Part shown: positions 8,245 to 17,035 of the stretch, piece by piece
Layout: each line of letters begins with the position of its first letter
Position numbering within the stretch: the first letter of the stretch is position 1
Origin: Aeromonas popoffii
GTDB taxonomy: Bacteria; Pseudomonadota; Gammaproteobacteria; Enterobacterales; Aeromonadaceae
Direction of reading: 5' to 3'
Assembly (NCBI RefSeq): GCF_000820025.1
Contig: NZ_CDBI01000080.1
Coordinates: 1-33,041 of the forward strand
Length of the DNA stretch: 33,041 bases
Made by a program: the position numbers and the translations under genes
Notes under the pieces: generated by a model
Databases searched by the model: none
Told to the model about the DNA's origin: nothing
Seen by the model: the letters and a program-made list of their open reading frames with translations, nothing else

Positions 8245-8359
8245 TGGGGATGAGCGATGTGGCGGCAAGTCCCGTACTCATTCCGTCGCATCAAGTCGAT
8301 CCACTTCCTGGATCGTAAAGACAGCGTGGTGCGCGATATCATTCTCTGATGAGAATGGG
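8161..8359 (+). repeat. Tandem duplication of the glpX 3' end
   Basis: The true gene end (8161-8254) is repeated at 8264-8359. From the CGTCGCATCAAG block (8179 and 8284) to the stop codons (8244 and 8349) the two copies are the same length, with only about six differences, nearly all at third codon positions. Upstream of that block the second copy has two single-base insertions. Similarity continues weakly for about ten bases past the stop. Confidence 0.9.
8264..8349 (+). pseudogene. Remnant second copy of the glpX C-terminal coding end
   Basis: This fragment encodes the same C-terminal peptide as glpX (RIKSIHFLDRKDSVVRDIIL) and its own TGA stop, but has no start codon or ribosome binding site. 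It carries two single-base insertions at its upstream end relative to glpX. It is therefore a gene-tail relic and not a functional reading frame. Substitutions against the real end are mainly synonymous (CGC/CGT, AAG/AAA, ATC/ATT), which suggests it derives from a diverged allele or from an old duplication. Confidence 0.8.
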
Positions 8360-8384
8360 TTGAACCTGCCATTGCAACATGAAG

Positions 8385-8415
8385 AGCCCGACCGCTGCCG
8401 CTGTCGGGCTTTTTG
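8385..8415 (+). terminator. Rho-independent terminator downstream of glpX and its tail copy
   Basis: Stem AGCCCGAC/GTCGGGCT (8385-8392 with 8403-8410), a ten-base loop, then five T. It follows the duplicated tail, so the original glpX terminator was probably carried with the outer copy. Confidence 0.85.
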
Positions 8416-8532
8416 TTGTCTGCGGGTTGATACTACCCCCGACTGGCGACTATTTCACGGACGCAGGGGATAAGGCTAAGGGGAATCGCAGCCCTTTGAT
8501 AGACTGGTTCGCCACGCACAGGAAAGCGTTAC

Positions 8533-8784
8533 ATGGAATGTCGTCAAGGTTGTGGAGCCTGTTGCATTGCCCCCAGTATCAGCAGCGCTATTCCGGGTAT
8601 GCCCGCCGGTAAACCGGCCGGAGTGCCCTGCGTCCAGCTCGATGTGCGGCTGGGCTGCAAGATTTTCGATCAGCCGGATCGCCCTCTGGTGTGCCGCGGT
8701 TTTAGACCCATGCCGGATGTGTGCGGCTATCACAGGGAGGAGGCCATCTGGCTCATCGGTGAGCTGGAGCGGTTGACGGCATAA
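8533..8784 (+). CDS. YkgJ-family cysteine-cluster protein
   Basis: Small cytoplasmic protein of 83 residues with the Zn/Fe-chelating cysteine pattern of the YkgJ/CxxCxxCC family (PF03692). The N-terminal [12 protein letters not shown] cluster is followed by PCVQL, a central GCKIF, and the paired [12 protein letters not shown] motif. These cysteines probably bind a metal centre. Its biological role is unknown. The ATG at 8533 is preceded by AGGAAAG at reasonable spacing. It is monocistronic, isolated between two terminators, and converges on hemY. Confidence 0.82.
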   Translation: MECRQGCGACCIAPSISSAIPGMPAGKPAGVPCVQLDVRLGCKIFDQPDRPLVCRGFRPMPDVCGYHREEAIWLIGELERLTA

Positions 8785-8830
8785 GCCATGACTGGTGTTA
8801 ATCCGGGTAAAAATAGAGAGATGAACAGAT

Positions 8831-8864
8831 AAAAGAGAGGCCGCAATAGCGGCCTCTCTTTTTT
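8831..8864. terminator. Bidirectional terminator between ykgJ-like gene and hemY
   Basis: AAGAGAGGCCGC/GCGGCCTCTCTT with loop AATA. Six T follow on the plus strand and an A run precedes the stem, giving T on the minus strand. It can stop transcription from both convergent genes. Confidence 0.92.
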
Positions 8865-8888
8865 GTGCTGTTGGCACAGGGGTAAGGA

Positions 8889-10052
8889 TCAGATGTCGGC
8901 CAGTTGCAGGGCCTGACGATAATACTCGTTGGCCTTGTTGGTGAGCCGGCGCTTGTCCATTACCTGGCCGAGGGCGTTGTAGATGGCGGCACTCGGTGCT
9001 GTCTCCACCGCCTTCTCCAGCAGTCGCTGGGCTTCGTCCAGCTGACCGGCCAGCAGATAGATCTGGGCCAGCGCCGCTTCTGCGGCCGGTTGATCCTGGA
9101 TCTTCTGCAACAGGGTCAGCATGGGCTGGTAGTTGTCGAGCTTGAGCCTGGGCAGGCGAGCCAGCAGTTGGGGGGAAACCTGCTTGCGCAGCGCATCCAG
9201 CCAGAGCTCGGCAGCCTCCTGGTCGGCGCCGAGCTGGCGCAGTCGATCGCCATAGCAGGCCAGCAGATCCGGATCCTGGCGCAGCTTGCGCGGCAGTTCC
9301 TGCCAGACAGGGCGCAGGGTTTCGAGGGCGCCGCTGGCGCTCTTGAGCCGACCGCGCCAGGCCTGATGCAGCAGAGCTTCTTCCTGTTTGGGGGTCAGCT
9401 TGCCCACTTTGTGCAGGGCGGGAATGAGGTCGATGAGGGCTGTCCACTCCTCGCGCGCCAGGTGTACCTGACGCAGCTGATCCAGCACCATGGGGTGGCG
9501 TGGATTGAGGGCATAGGCGGATTCCAGCATGGCCAGTGCCGTATCGTACTGGCCTTGCTCGATCTGCAACTGGGTCTGGGTCAGGGTCAGCGCCAGCTCG
9601 GCCTTGGGGTGCTCTTCCTGCGCTTTTTGCAGGTATTGATCCCGGCGCACGTCATCGCCACGGGCCTGGGCGGCCTTGGCGGCGCTCAGGTAGTTGAGCA
9701 GCGGGGTATCGCTGTTGCTGGCCCCTTTGAGCATCAGCTTCTCGGCCTGGATGTAGTGACCTTCGGCCATGGCCAGGGTGGCGGCTACCGTCTGCTGGTT
9801 GGCCTTGCGGCGCCGACGGGAGCCGAACCAGCCCAGCGTCTTGCGACGCAGGCCGAACAGCCGGCCCAGCACCCACTCGACGATGAGCAGGGCAGCATAG
9901 AAGAGCACGGCCAGGATCACGGCGCTGGTGACCGAGGATTCCACCGTGTAGTTACCCAGGGAGATCAGGACATACCCCTTGTTGCCGGAGGCTTGCGGGC
10001 CGAATATCAGCCCCGCCACCATCACGGCCACCAGAACAATCAGACGAATCAT
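8889..10052 (-). CDS. hemY: Heme biosynthesis-associated TPR protein HemY
   Basis: Inner-membrane protein of 387 residues associated with the tetrapyrrole operon; it is the proteobacterial HemY, unrelated to Bacillus protoporphyrinogen oxidase HemY. Two hydrophobic segments near residues 1-20 and 39-65 form the HemY_N domain, followed by basic RRRRKANQQT and TPR-like helical repeats. The first repeat includes AMAEGHYIQAEKLM and the last LAGQLDEAQRLLEKAVETAPSAAIYNALGQV. The exact biochemical role is unsettled; a scaffold for late heme enzymes has been proposed. It is the last gene of hemC-hemD-hemX-hemY, ten bases after hemX. Its ATG at 10052 has GAGGAGG upstream. It ends near a bidirectional terminator. 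Confidence 0.92.
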   Translation of the reverse strand: MIRLIVLVAVMVAGLIFGPQASGNKGYVLISLGNYTVESSVTSAVILAVLFYAALLIVEWVLGRLFGLRRKTLGWFGSRRRRKANQQTVAATLAMAEGHYIQAEKLMLKGASNSDTPLLNYLSAAKAAQARGDDVRRDQYLQKAQEEHPKAELALTLTQTQLQIEQGQYDTALAMLESAYALNPRHPMVLDQLRQVHLAREEWTALIDLIPALHKVGKLTPKQEEALLHQAWRGRLKSASGALETLRPVWQELPRKLRQDPDLLACYGDRLRQLGADQEAAELWLDALRKQVSPQLLARLPRLKLDNYQPMLTLLQKIQDQPAAEAALAQIYLLAGQLDEAQRLLEKAVETAPSAAIYNALGQVMDKRRLTNKANEYYRQALQLADI

Positions 10053-10062
10053 GGTGCCCTCC

Positions 10063-11112
10063 TCAGTTGCCGGCCAGAATGCGTTGCAGGCGCTCGTTCA
10101 GCACCTCTTCCAGCATGGCTTGGGTCTTGAAGCGATCCGGATAGTCGAACTGGATCTGCTCACCCTTGAGCTTGTCCAGTTCGGTCTGCATGTAGTGGGT
10201 GGCGCTGTTGTCGGTATCGAAATACTGGGTGAGCCAGCGCTGTGCCTTCTCCAGACTGTCGTCATACAGCGCCTGCTGCTCGCGGTAGACGGCGAACTGG
10301 GCTTGCAGCAGCTTGGTCTTGAGGTTCTCGCGCAGGAAAATCTCCTGCTGCGGGGAGAGCAGGGCCTCCACGCCCCCATCGCGGCGACGTATGGTGATGA
10401 AGTTTTCGGTGAACTTGAGCCAGTTCTTCTTCAGGTTGCTTTGCCACTCGTCCGGGTTGGTGCTGACGGCCTGATCCGGTTCGATTTTCGCTTCCGGCAT
10501 ATTGACGGTGGAGAGCGGCAGCAGCTCAATCTGGTCGGATAGCGCTGCCAGTTTGAGCGTCAGCCCCTCACGGTCGATGCGCGGCATCCCCTTGAGCTGG
10601 GCTATGTCTGCCGCCAGTGCCTTGCGGATGGGCATCAGGCTGGGGTCGTTGAGTGCCTTGATCCGCTCGTCGGCATTGCCAAGCAGTGTGATAGCGGAGA
10701 TGAGGTCATGCTCCAGCCACAGCTTGCGGCCCGCCATGCGCACCAGGTATTCGGCTTCGGCCAGCATCCAGTCGTTGGGGCGCTTGTCGTTGAGATCCAG
10801 CACCCGGCTCTGCAGGTCCTTGAGCTCGTCTTGCAGCAGTTGCTGCTGCTTGCCGAAAGCTGCCAGCTGTTCACTCTCCTTGCTGTTGCTCTGATCCAGC
10901 TTAGCGATGGCACCGGCCAGTTGCAGCTTGAGCTGATCCAGTTCCCCCTGCTGGGCCACCGCACTCTTGTGGCCGTGCAGGTAGAGACTGCCGGTCAGGC
11001 CGAGGGCCAGCAATATGGCCACGCCACCCAGCAGGGTACCGGAACGGCTCTTGCCACCGTTGACCACAGGGGTCGGCTGGGGCTTGACCTGGGATTCTTG
11101 TTGTTCAGTCAT
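10063..11112 (-). CDS. hemX: HemX, uroporphyrin-III C-methyltransferase-like membrane protein
   Basis: Bitopic inner-membrane protein of 349 residues in the HemX family (PF04375). A proline-rich cytoplasmic N-terminus (1-25) precedes one membrane segment at about 26-45 (LLGGVAILLALGLTGSLYL). A coiled-coil region at about 53-110 rich in Q, L and K follows, then the conserved periplasmic domain with DWMLAEAEYLVRMAGRKLWLE. Despite the historic name it lacks the methyltransferase SAM-binding fold. The start ATG overlaps the hemD stop (ATGA), showing translational coupling, and hemY follows ten bases later. Confidence 0.92.
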   Translation of the reverse strand: MTEQQESQVKPQPTPVVNGGKSRSGTLLGGVAILLALGLTGSLYLHGHKSAVAQQGELDQLKLQLAGAIAKLDQSNSKESEQLAAFGKQQQLLQDELKDLQSRVLDLNDKRPNDWMLAEAEYLVRMAGRKLWLEHDLISAITLLGNADERIKALNDPSLMPIRKALAADIAQLKGMPRIDREGLTLKLAALSDQIELLPLSTVNMPEAKIEPDQAVSTNPDEWQSNLKKNWLKFTENFITIRRRDGGVEALLSPQQEIFLRENLKTKLLQAQFAVYREQQALYDDSLEKAQRWLTQYFDTDNSATHYMQTELDKLKGEQIQFDYPDRFKTQAMLEEVLNERLQRILAGN

Positions 11113-11843
11113 TCCATCTTCCTCGCTGCCAGAGCAGCCGTCAGGGCCTGGTTGGATGCACCTTGGGCAATCGTGATTCGGGTAAAGCCCGCCGCCTCGG
11201 CCATCTCGGCTACGCGGGGGCTGGGCACCACCAACAGGCGGTCATAAAGCCAGGGCTGCTGCTGACTGGGCACCAGTTCCAGCAGCCGCTGCAACAGTTC
11301 GCCACTGGTGATGAGCAGGCTGTCGAGCCCGGTCGCCTGCCAGTGGTGAGTCAATGCTTCCCCGTCCAGCTCGGGGTAGTGACGCTCATAGGCTGCACAA
11401 TAGTGCACCAGAGCACCTCGTGAGGCCAGCGTCCGGGCGATGAGATCCCGACCGCCATTGCCGCGCAGGATCAGCACCCGCCTGCCGCTCACCTGTTGCA
11501 GGGCGGGCAGGGCCAGTAGCCCTTCACTGCGCGGATCGTCCGGGCAGCTCGCCGCTATGCCTGCGTCAGCGAAGGCGTCCGCGCTGGCCTGACCGACCGC
11601 AAAGTAGTCAATATGTGGCCAGGTCTGACCAGTTTGCAACAGAAAATGATGAGTAAAATTAACTGCATGCATGCTGACGGCTATGACTATGTCAGCCTGG
11701 GGCAGCAGTTCGGTCAGGCGAGAGAGTTCGCTGCCCGCCACAGTTTCCAGCAGCGGACAGCAGAGCGGTGCGTGGCCGTGCTGGCGCAACAGCTGCACCA
11801 GCTCGGCGGCCTGAGCGGTCGGACGCACCACCAGCGGGACCAT
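11109..11843 (-). CDS. hemD: Uroporphyrinogen-III synthase
   Basis: Cytosolic enzyme that inverts ring D and closes hydroxymethylbilane to uroporphyrinogen III. It is 244 residues from this start, the usual HemD length. The sequence is poorly conserved as in the family, but shows VVRPTAQAAELVQLLRQHG at the start, PLLETVAG, YFAVGQASADAF in the middle and LLITSGELLQRLLELV in the second lobe. The ATG at 11843 aligns with the E. coli start; an in-frame ATG at 11870 lies 20 bases after the hemC stop and is an alternative with nine more residues. The stop overlaps the hemX start. Confidence 0.88.
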   Translation of the reverse strand: MVPLVVRPTAQAAELVQLLRQHGHAPLCCPLLETVAGSELSRLTELLPQADIVIAVSMHAVNFTHHFLLQTGQTWPHIDYFAVGQASADAFADAGIAASCPDDPRSEGLLALPALQQVSGRRVLILRGNGGRDLIARTLASRGALVHYCAAYERHYPELDGEALTHHWQATGLDSLLITSGELLQRLLELVPSQQQPWLYDRLLVVPSPRVAEMAEAAGFTRITIAQGASNQALTAALAARKME

Positions 11844-11889
11844 CAGGCAGCGCTCAGCGGTTGTGGCCATGACCTGGCCCGGCCCGCAC

Positions 11890-12819
11890 TCATGCCCGGT
11901 AGACCTCGGCCAGGATGAGGTCGGCGCCGGCTGCCAGCAGACGCTGGGCCAGGGTGTGGCCGAGCGCCTCACCGTCTGCCAGCGGGCCGCGGATCTCGTC
12001 GCGGATCACCTGACTGCCATCCGGGCTGCCCACCAGGCCGCGCAACCAGACCTCATCCCCCTGCACCAGGGCATAGGCACCGATAGGCACCTGACAGCCC
12101 CCTTGCAGGGCACGGTTCATGGCGCGCTCGGTCAGCACCCGGATCCGGGTCTCGCGGTGTTCGAGGGGCGCCAGCAGGGCGTGTAGCTCCTCATCATCGA
12201 GCCGGCACTCGATACCGACGGCCCCCTGGCCGTTGGCGGGGAGACTCTGTTCCGGTTCGAGGAAGGTGGTAATGCGGTACGCCATCTTCAGACGCTTCAG
12301 GCCGGCGGCGGCGAGTATGATGGCGTCATATTCACCGGCATCCAGCTTGGCGAGACGGGTATTGACGTTGCCGCGCAGGTCGCGGATCACCAGATCAGGG
12401 CGTACTGCTCGCAACTGGCACTGACGGCGCAGGCTGGAGGTACCGACCACGGCACCCTGCGGCAGCGCGTCTATCTGGCTGTAACGGTTTGAAACGAAGG
12501 CATCGCGCGGATCTTCGCGCTCGCAGATGGTGTGCAGACCCAGTCCCTCGGGGAACTCCACCGGCACATCCTTCATGGAGTGGACGGCGATGTCGGCACG
12601 CCCCTCCAGCATGGCGGTCTCCAGCTCCTTGACGAACAACCCCTTGCCGCCCACCTTGGCGAGAGGGGTATCCAGGATCTTGTCACCCTGAGTGCTCATG
12701 GGTACCAGCTCGACCTGCAACTCGGGGTACAGGGCTTCCAGCCGGTCTTTGACGAAGTTGGCCTGCCACAGGGCCAATGGGCTCTTGCGAGTGGCAATTT
12801 TCAGGGTTCGGGCTGCCAT
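11890..12819 (-). CDS. hemC: Porphobilinogen deaminase (hydroxymethylbilane synthase)
   Basis: Cytosolic enzyme polymerising four porphobilinogen molecules to hydroxymethylbilane, using a covalently bound dipyrromethane cofactor. It is 309 residues from this start. Conserved features are [42 protein letters not shown] with the catalytic Asp, [18 protein letters not shown] and the cofactor cysteine in [15 protein letters not shown] 12819 matches the family N-terminus; ATG 12837 and 12882 are in frame but less likely. It is the first gene of hemCDXY and transcribed divergently from cyaA, with a Fur-like box between them. Confidence 0.94.
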   Translation of the reverse strand: MAARTLKIATRKSPLALWQANFVKDRLEALYPELQVELVPMSTQGDKILDTPLAKVGGKGLFVKELETAMLEGRADIAVHSMKDVPVEFPEGLGLHTICEREDPRDAFVSNRYSQIDALPQGAVVGTSSLRRQCQLRAVRPDLVIRDLRGNVNTRLAKLDAGEYDAIILAAAGLKRLKMAYRITTFLEPEQSLPANGQGAVGIECRLDDEELHALLAPLEHRETRIRVLTERAMNRALQGGCQVPIGAYALVQGDEVWLRGLVGSPDGSQVIRDEIRGPLADGEALGHTLAQRLLAAGADLILAEVYRA

Positions 12820-12924
12820 ATCAATCAGTTGTTTCATCTTTAGAAGGAAAACGATCTTACCACCCTTTGCAGGGGCTTTCATGGCGTAGCCAGCAAAAGC
12901 GGGGCCAAGCTCAAAAAGAGGGGT

Positions 12925-12939
12925 TGAAAATGATTTTCA
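12925..12939. promoter_or_regulatory. Fur box in the hemC-cyaA control region
   Basis: TGAAAAT, G, ATTTTCA is an exact 7-1-7 inverted repeat. It matches the Fur consensus TGATAATnATTATCA at 13 of 15 positions, the two changes being symmetric. It lies about 106 bases before the hemC start, suggesting iron control of heme synthesis. Control of cyaA is less likely because that gene begins about 205 bases away. Confidence 0.72.
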
Positions 12940-13068
12940 TTAAGTAGAATTAATTTATTAATGTATTGAATTTATTCATTTTTATTGCTTTCCGCTGATA
13001 CTGTTAAGCAGTGAGTCATAAATAATCCAGTGATTCAGTGCGGGCTTGTTTACCACCGCTGTTTGCAT

Positions 13069-13084
13069 TGTTAACATGATCACA
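13069..13084. promoter_or_regulatory. CRP-cAMP box upstream of cyaA
   Basis: TGTTA, six bases, TCACA matches the CRP half-sites TGTGA-N6-TCACA at nine of ten positions. It is centred about 67 bases before the chosen cyaA start. In E. coli, CRP represses the main cyaA promoter, so feedback by cAMP is the natural reading here. Confidence 0.68.
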
Positions 13085-13143
13085 CTTTTTTGACGTCTTC
13101 CCCGTTTTGGTGCGTCATTTCTTACCTCGGTATAGGCAGGGCA

Positions 13144-15675
13144 TTGCTGGTAAAACTCGATACGCTGGTGGCGCGCTACGACGAACTCAATCGTCTCAAG
13201 ACGCAACGGGCGTTAGGTCTCATGAGTCGCTACGGGCAGCAGGTCTTCCAACTGCTGCCCGTCATGCTGCACTTCAATCATCCCCTGTTGCCCGGTTATG
13301 TGGCAGGTGATGTGCCCCACGGTATCTGGAGTTTTACCGCCAACGAGGCCCAGCAGGCCTTCATCCAGGATCTGTGCCAGAACGCCAACTGCCAGAACGG
13401 CCTCACGACCCATGACAAGTCGATTCAGGGGCTCTATTCCATGGGCAGCACCTCGTCCATTGGTCAGTGTTGCTACTCGGATCTCGATATTTGGGTTTGC
13501 CACGTGGCCGGTTTGTCGCAGGAGCGGCTCGAGTTGCTGGATCTCAAGTGCCAGCAACTCTCCAAGTGGGCCGAGCAGCGTGGGGTCGATCTCAACTTCT
13601 TCCTGATCCCCGAGGACAAGTTCCGCCAGCGCAACGATGCCCAGATGCAGGGGGAGAGCTGCGGTAGCGCCCAGCACCTGCTGCTGCTCGACGAGTTCTA
13701 CCGCAGCGCCATGCTGATCGCTGGCAAGCGCCTGCTCTGGTATCTGGTGCCTGCCGAGTATGACGATCACTACGACGAGTACGTGAACGGCCTGTTTGCC
13801 CACGACAAGCTGAGCCAGGACGATTGGCTCGATCTTGGTAGTTTCAACCGCATTCCCGCCGAGGAGTACTTCGGCTCCGCCTTGTGGCAGCTCTATAAGG
13901 GTATCGACTCCCCTTACAAAGCCGTGCTCAAGTCGGTGCTGATGGAGGCTTACTCCCACGAGTATCCCAATACCCGCCTGTTGTCTGTCACCAGCCGCGA
14001 CTGGTTCCAGCACAACGAGGGCATGCACTACCGGCTCGACAACTACTGCCTGATGCTGGACAAGGTGACCAACTACCTCAAGTCCATCGGCGACATGCAG
14101 CGGCTGGATCTGGTGCGACGCTGCTTCTATTTGAAAGTGTGTGACGGCCTCAGCCATCCGAAGGAGGATCACTCCCCGGCCTGGCGCCGCGAGCAGATGA
14201 CCCAGCTGGTAGCCTACTGGGGCTGGAGTCCGGAGCGGCTGCATCATCTGGATCACCGCCAGGAGTGGAAGGTCGAGGACGTCAAGGTGGCCCACGCCGA
14301 GCTGCTGGAAGCCCTGATGCAGAGCTATCGCAACCTGATCCAGTTTGCCCGGCGCAACAACATCAGCGAGTCCATCAACCCGGAAGACATCGGCATACTG
14401 TCGCGCAAGCTCTACGCTGCGTTCGAGAGCCTGCCGGGCAAGGTGCAGCGCATCAACCTGACCATAGCGCCGGATCTTAGCGAACCGGACCTCAGCCTGG
14501 TGCAGGTGCCCCACGGCCGCCTCAACCGCGCTGGCTGGTATCTCTACAAGCACTCCCTCGAACCGGTGGATATCATAGGTCGGGCACCGCTCGAATATAA
14601 CGGCTACATCAGCAAGCTGGTCTCCTGGGCCTACTTCAACGGTTTGCTGACGCCCCAGTCCCGGGTACACCTGTTCAATCAGGGGTCGGATCTGCACATC
14701 GACAATCTGCACCAGTTTTGTCGTGACTTGTCCGGCACCTTCCCGGTCAAGTATCCCCGCGCCACCAACCTGGCCCTCAGCCGTCCGTGCGAGATCCGTC
14801 AGCTCTCCATCTTCCTCAACCTGGAGACGGATCCGACCAGCCACTGGGTGGGTCAGGTGATCGAATTCGACGCCAATGCCGCCGATGTCTTCTCGTTTGG
14901 CCGCAATCTGGAGTGTCTGGTGGGATCTGTGGATCTGGTTTATCGCAACTCCTGGAGCGAGATCCGCACCCTGCACTTCCAGGGTGACGAAGCCGTGGTG
15001 GACGCCCTTACCACCATACTCGGCAAGATGCACCAGGACGCCGCCGCCCCCGAGATGATAGAGGTGTTCTGTTACAGTCAGCACTTCCGCTCCCTGGTGC
15101 GGACCCGTTTCCAGCAGCTGGTGGCCGAGTGCATCGAGTTGCGCCTCGCCCGTGACAAGCAGCAGCTGGTCAAGACGCTGGCGCTCGGCCGCGAGAAGTA
15201 CGGCATCTTCTTCGAGCGGCGCGGGGTGTCGGTCAAGAAGCTGGAAAACGCCATCGATTTTTACCGTCACATCTCCCACAACAAGCTGGATCACCTGCCG
15301 CTGCGACTCGACAAGACTCACAGCCAGCACCTGCCCGGTATCGTCGACTCCTATGCCAGCGAAGGGCTGGTGCAGTTCTTCTTCGATACCCGGGATGCGG
15401 GTACCAACATCTATATCCTGGATGAGGCGAACCGGGTGGAGATCTACCAGCATTTTGCCGGCAACAAGGATGAGCTGGTTCAGGGGGTGAACCGTTTCTA
15501 CACCTCCAGCCACGAGCGTTTCAGCGATGCAGGCCAGTTCAGCAACTTCAACCTGCCACAGTACTACGAGATAGTGCAGGTCAATGGCGAGTTGGAGGTG
15601 ATCCCCTACCGCAGCCAGGGACAGCAGCGTGACGGTGCAGGCCAGACCCGTGAATTGGGTTCGGCGACGGGGTAG
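13144..15675 (+). CDS. cyaA: Class I adenylate cyclase
   Basis: Synthesises cAMP from ATP in the cytoplasm, the signal for CRP. It is 843 residues from the TTG at 13144, close to E. coli CyaA (848). The N-terminal catalytic domain shows [17 protein letters not shown], the nucleotidyltransferase signature [21 protein letters not shown] (GS...D-x-D-x-W), and [12 protein letters not shown]. The C-terminal half is the regulatory domain responding to the glucose PTS. A TTG start is normal for cyaA. The TTG is chosen because [19 protein letters not shown] aligns with the E. coli N-terminus and AGGCAGG precedes it; another in-frame TTG at 13090 sits six bases after the CRP box and cannot be the start of a transcript from a normal promoter there. 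Terminated at 15757-15784. Confidence 0.94.
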   Translation: MLVKLDTLVARYDELNRLKTQRALGLMSRYGQQVFQLLPVMLHFNHPLLPGYVAGDVPHGIWSFTANEAQQAFIQDLCQNANCQNGLTTHDKSIQGLYSMGSTSSIGQCCYSDLDIWVCHVAGLSQERLELLDLKCQQLSKWAEQRGVDLNFFLIPEDKFRQRNDAQMQGESCGSAQHLLLLDEFYRSAMLIAGKRLLWYLVPAEYDDHYDEYVNGLFAHDKLSQDDWLDLGSFNRIPAEEYFGSALWQLYKGIDSPYKAVLKSVLMEAYSHEYPNTRLLSVTSRDWFQHNEGMHYRLDNYCLMLDKVTNYLKSIGDMQRLDLVRRCFYLKVCDGLSHPKEDHSPAWRREQMTQLVAYWGWSPERLHHLDHRQEWKVEDVKVAHAELLEALMQSYRNLIQFARRNNISESINPEDIGILSRKLYAAFESLPGKVQRINLTIAPDLSEPDLSLVQVPHGRLNRAGWYLYKHSLEPVDIIGRAPLEYNGYISKLVSWAYFNGLLTPQSRVHLFNQGSDLHIDNLHQFCRDLSGTFPVKYPRATNLALSRPCEIRQLSIFLNLETDPTSHWVGQVIEFDANAADVFSFGRNLECLVGSVDLVYRNSWSEIRTLHFQGDEAVVDALTTILGKMHQDAAAPEMIEVFCYSQHFRSLVRTRFQQLVAECIELRLARDKQQLVKTLALGREKYGIFFERRGVSVKKLENAIDFYRHISHNKLDHLPLRLDKTHSQHLPGIVDSYASEGLVQFFFDTRDAGTNIYILDEANRVEIYQHFAGNKDELVQGVNRFYTSSHERFSDAGQFSNFNLPQYYEIVQVNGELEVIPYRSQGQQRDGAGQTRELGSATG

Positions 15676-15756
15676 CACCAGAGGTCGGGCATGGGGTTGG
15701 CGACAAGGCCGCCGGCCTGACTCTCTTGCTGATACGGGTCTTCGAACCTGCCGAAT

Positions 15757-15784
15757 AAAAACGGCCTGCAGATGCAGGCCGTTT
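15757..15784. terminator. Bidirectional terminator between cyaA and the esterase gene
   Basis: AAACGGCCTGCA/TGCAGGCCGTTT (15759-15770 with 15773-15784) forms a twelve-base-pair inverted repeat with a two-base centre. The A run to its left gives a five-T tail on the minus strand; the plus-strand T run is shorter. Confidence 0.85.
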
Positions 15785-15801
15785 GGCTATCCGGAGCCTG
15801 C

Positions 15802-16455
15802 TCAGTGCGCGAGGCGGGCCAGCAGCCAGCTGCGGATGTCGTCAAGCTGCGGGCGACAGATCTCGTGACGCATGGGGTACTCGTGCCACTCGAGGGTCAG
15901 CCCTGCTGCTTCCAGCTTATTCTTGGCGTCCCAGCCCATGGAGAGGCTCACCACGTCATCATAGATGCCGTGCATGTAGCAGATGGGCAGGCTGCGAGCG
16001 GCCTCGCTCATCTCCGCCAGCAGGGCATCGGGCGCCGCCAGATAGGTGGACATGCAGAGCAGCCCGGCAAGCCGTGCCGGATGACGCAGGGCGGTGAAGG
16101 AGGCGATGACGCCGCCCTGGGAGAAACCGGCCAGCAGAATACGCTCGGGAGCAAAGCCTTCGGCCACCAGCTGATCCAGCAGGGCGGCGATACGATCGGC
16201 AGATTCACGCACATGGGACTCCACGGCGCGATCCACCGGATCGTCGAAGCTCTTGATGTCGTACCAGCCGCGCATCTTGTAGCCCATATTGATGGTGATG
16301 GCGCGTTCGGGGGCATCGGGCAGCAGATGACGCACCGGCAGGTCGGCAGGCAAGTCCAGCGCATCCACCAGCGGTGCCAGACCCGCGCCGGAATCCCCCA
16401 GCCCGTGCAGCCAGATCACGGCGTGGCGGGCGTCCTGCGGATGTCGGTCGATCAT
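15802..16455 (-). CDS. Alpha/beta-hydrolase, phospholipase/carboxylesterase family
   Basis: Cytosolic serine esterase of the PF02230 family, related to YpfH and to acyl-protein thioesterase (217 residues). The oxyanion region WLHGLGDSGAG (about 15-25) is followed by the nucleophile elbow GFSQGG (Ser near 114), the acid residue in MHGIYDDVV and the catalytic histidine in YPMRHEIC. The natural ester is unknown. Its start codon overlaps the cyaY stop as ATGA, so the two are translationally coupled and transcribed together. It ends at the bidirectional terminator shared with cyaA. Confidence 0.88.
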   Translation of the reverse strand: MIDRHPQDARHAVIWLHGLGDSGAGLAPLVDALDLPADLPVRHLLPDAPERAITINMGYKMRGWYDIKSFDDPVDRAVESHVRESADRIAALLDQLVAEGFAPERILLAGFSQGGVIASFTALRHPARLAGLLCMSTYLAAPDALLAEMSEAARSLPICYMHGIYDDVVSLSMGWDAKNKLEAAGLTLEWHEYPMRHEICRPQLDDIRSWLLARLAH

Positions 16456-16766
16456 GGGAATACCACTGCCTCACCCGCCTGGGTGGTGCAGGCCTTGGTC
16501 AGCAGGGCCTTGAGCTCATGGCCGAAGCGGTTGTCTATCCAGGTTTCCCCTTGCAGCTCGAAGTGGAAACCGTTCTCGCGGGTGGCGACCCAGATCTGGT
16601 GCAGGGGCTCCTGCTTGTTGATGATGACCTTGGTCCTGTTCTCGAACGACAGGGTCAAGACCCCGCCGGCGCGTTCACAATCAATATCCGGATATCCTGC
16701 GTCGACAGTGTCTTCCACATATTGGAAAAAGGCGTCGGTCAGGGCGTGATACTCGTGATCCTTCAT
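16452..16766 (-). CDS. cyaY: Frataxin-like iron donor CyaY
   Basis: Small acidic cytosolic iron-binding protein (104 residues) that modulates iron-sulphur cluster assembly at IscS. The N-terminal helix with FFQYVEDTVDA and acidic DIDCERAGGVLTLSFENRTKVIINKQEPLHQIWVA are the frataxin hallmarks, and the HFELQGETWIDNR strand follows. ATG 16766 is preceded by AGGATAA. It lies next to cyaA but on the opposite strand, as in E. coli, and is divergent from lptM. The esterase gene follows with an overlap. Confidence 0.94.
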   Translation of the reverse strand: MKDHEYHALTDAFFQYVEDTVDAGYPDIDCERAGGVLTLSFENRTKVIINKQEPLHQIWVATRENGFHFELQGETWIDNRFGHELKALLTKACTTQAGEAVVFP

Positions 16767-16839
16767 CGGTTTATCCTGTTGCTTTTAACAATGTGAGTGC
16801 GATTATAGAGGGCCAAAAAATTTTTCGCAGCGAACCATT

Positions 16840-17016
16840 ATGATTACCCAGCTTACCAAGTGTCTGCTTGCCATTCCTCTGTCTCTTGGTTTGGCCGCAT
16901 GTGGCCTGACGGGGCCGCTTTACATGCCGCCCCCCCAGCAGCCCCAGACCCAGAATACACCGCAAGCACAGACGCCTGTGACCGCCGAGGCCGCCCCAGA
17001 GGCCGCGCCGCAATAA
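16840..17016 (+). CDS. lptM: LPS translocon maturation lipoprotein LptM (YifL)
   Basis: Tiny outer-membrane lipoprotein of 58 residues, an assembly partner of the LptD/LptE lipopolysaccharide translocon in E. coli. The signal peptide MITQLTKCLLAIPLSLG ends in the lipobox LAAC with Cys21, followed by the family signature CGLTGPLYMPP. The rest is a disordered P/Q/A-rich tail. It is the first gene of lptM-lysA-dapF-DUF484-xerC-yigB, with lysA only 19 bases downstream. It is divergent from cyaY, so the 73 bases between their start codons must hold both promoters. The ribosome binding site is weak (GCAGCGAACC). Confidence 0.92.
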   Translation: MITQLTKCLLAIPLSLGLAACGLTGPLYMPPPQQPQTQNTPQAQTPVTAEAAPEAAPQ

Positions 17017-17035
17017 TTTAGGAAGGAACCGCCCC

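Noticed and set aside
8159..8473. Plus-strand frame covering both glpX tails as a small gene
   Set aside because: It reads the duplicated tail in a wrong frame, with serine/tryptophan repeats that follow from the DNA duplication only.
13213..15678. Long open frame of about 820 codons on the minus strand opposite cyaA
   Set aside because: It is a shadow frame produced by GC-rich codons in cyaA, with no ribosome binding site or recognisable protein family.
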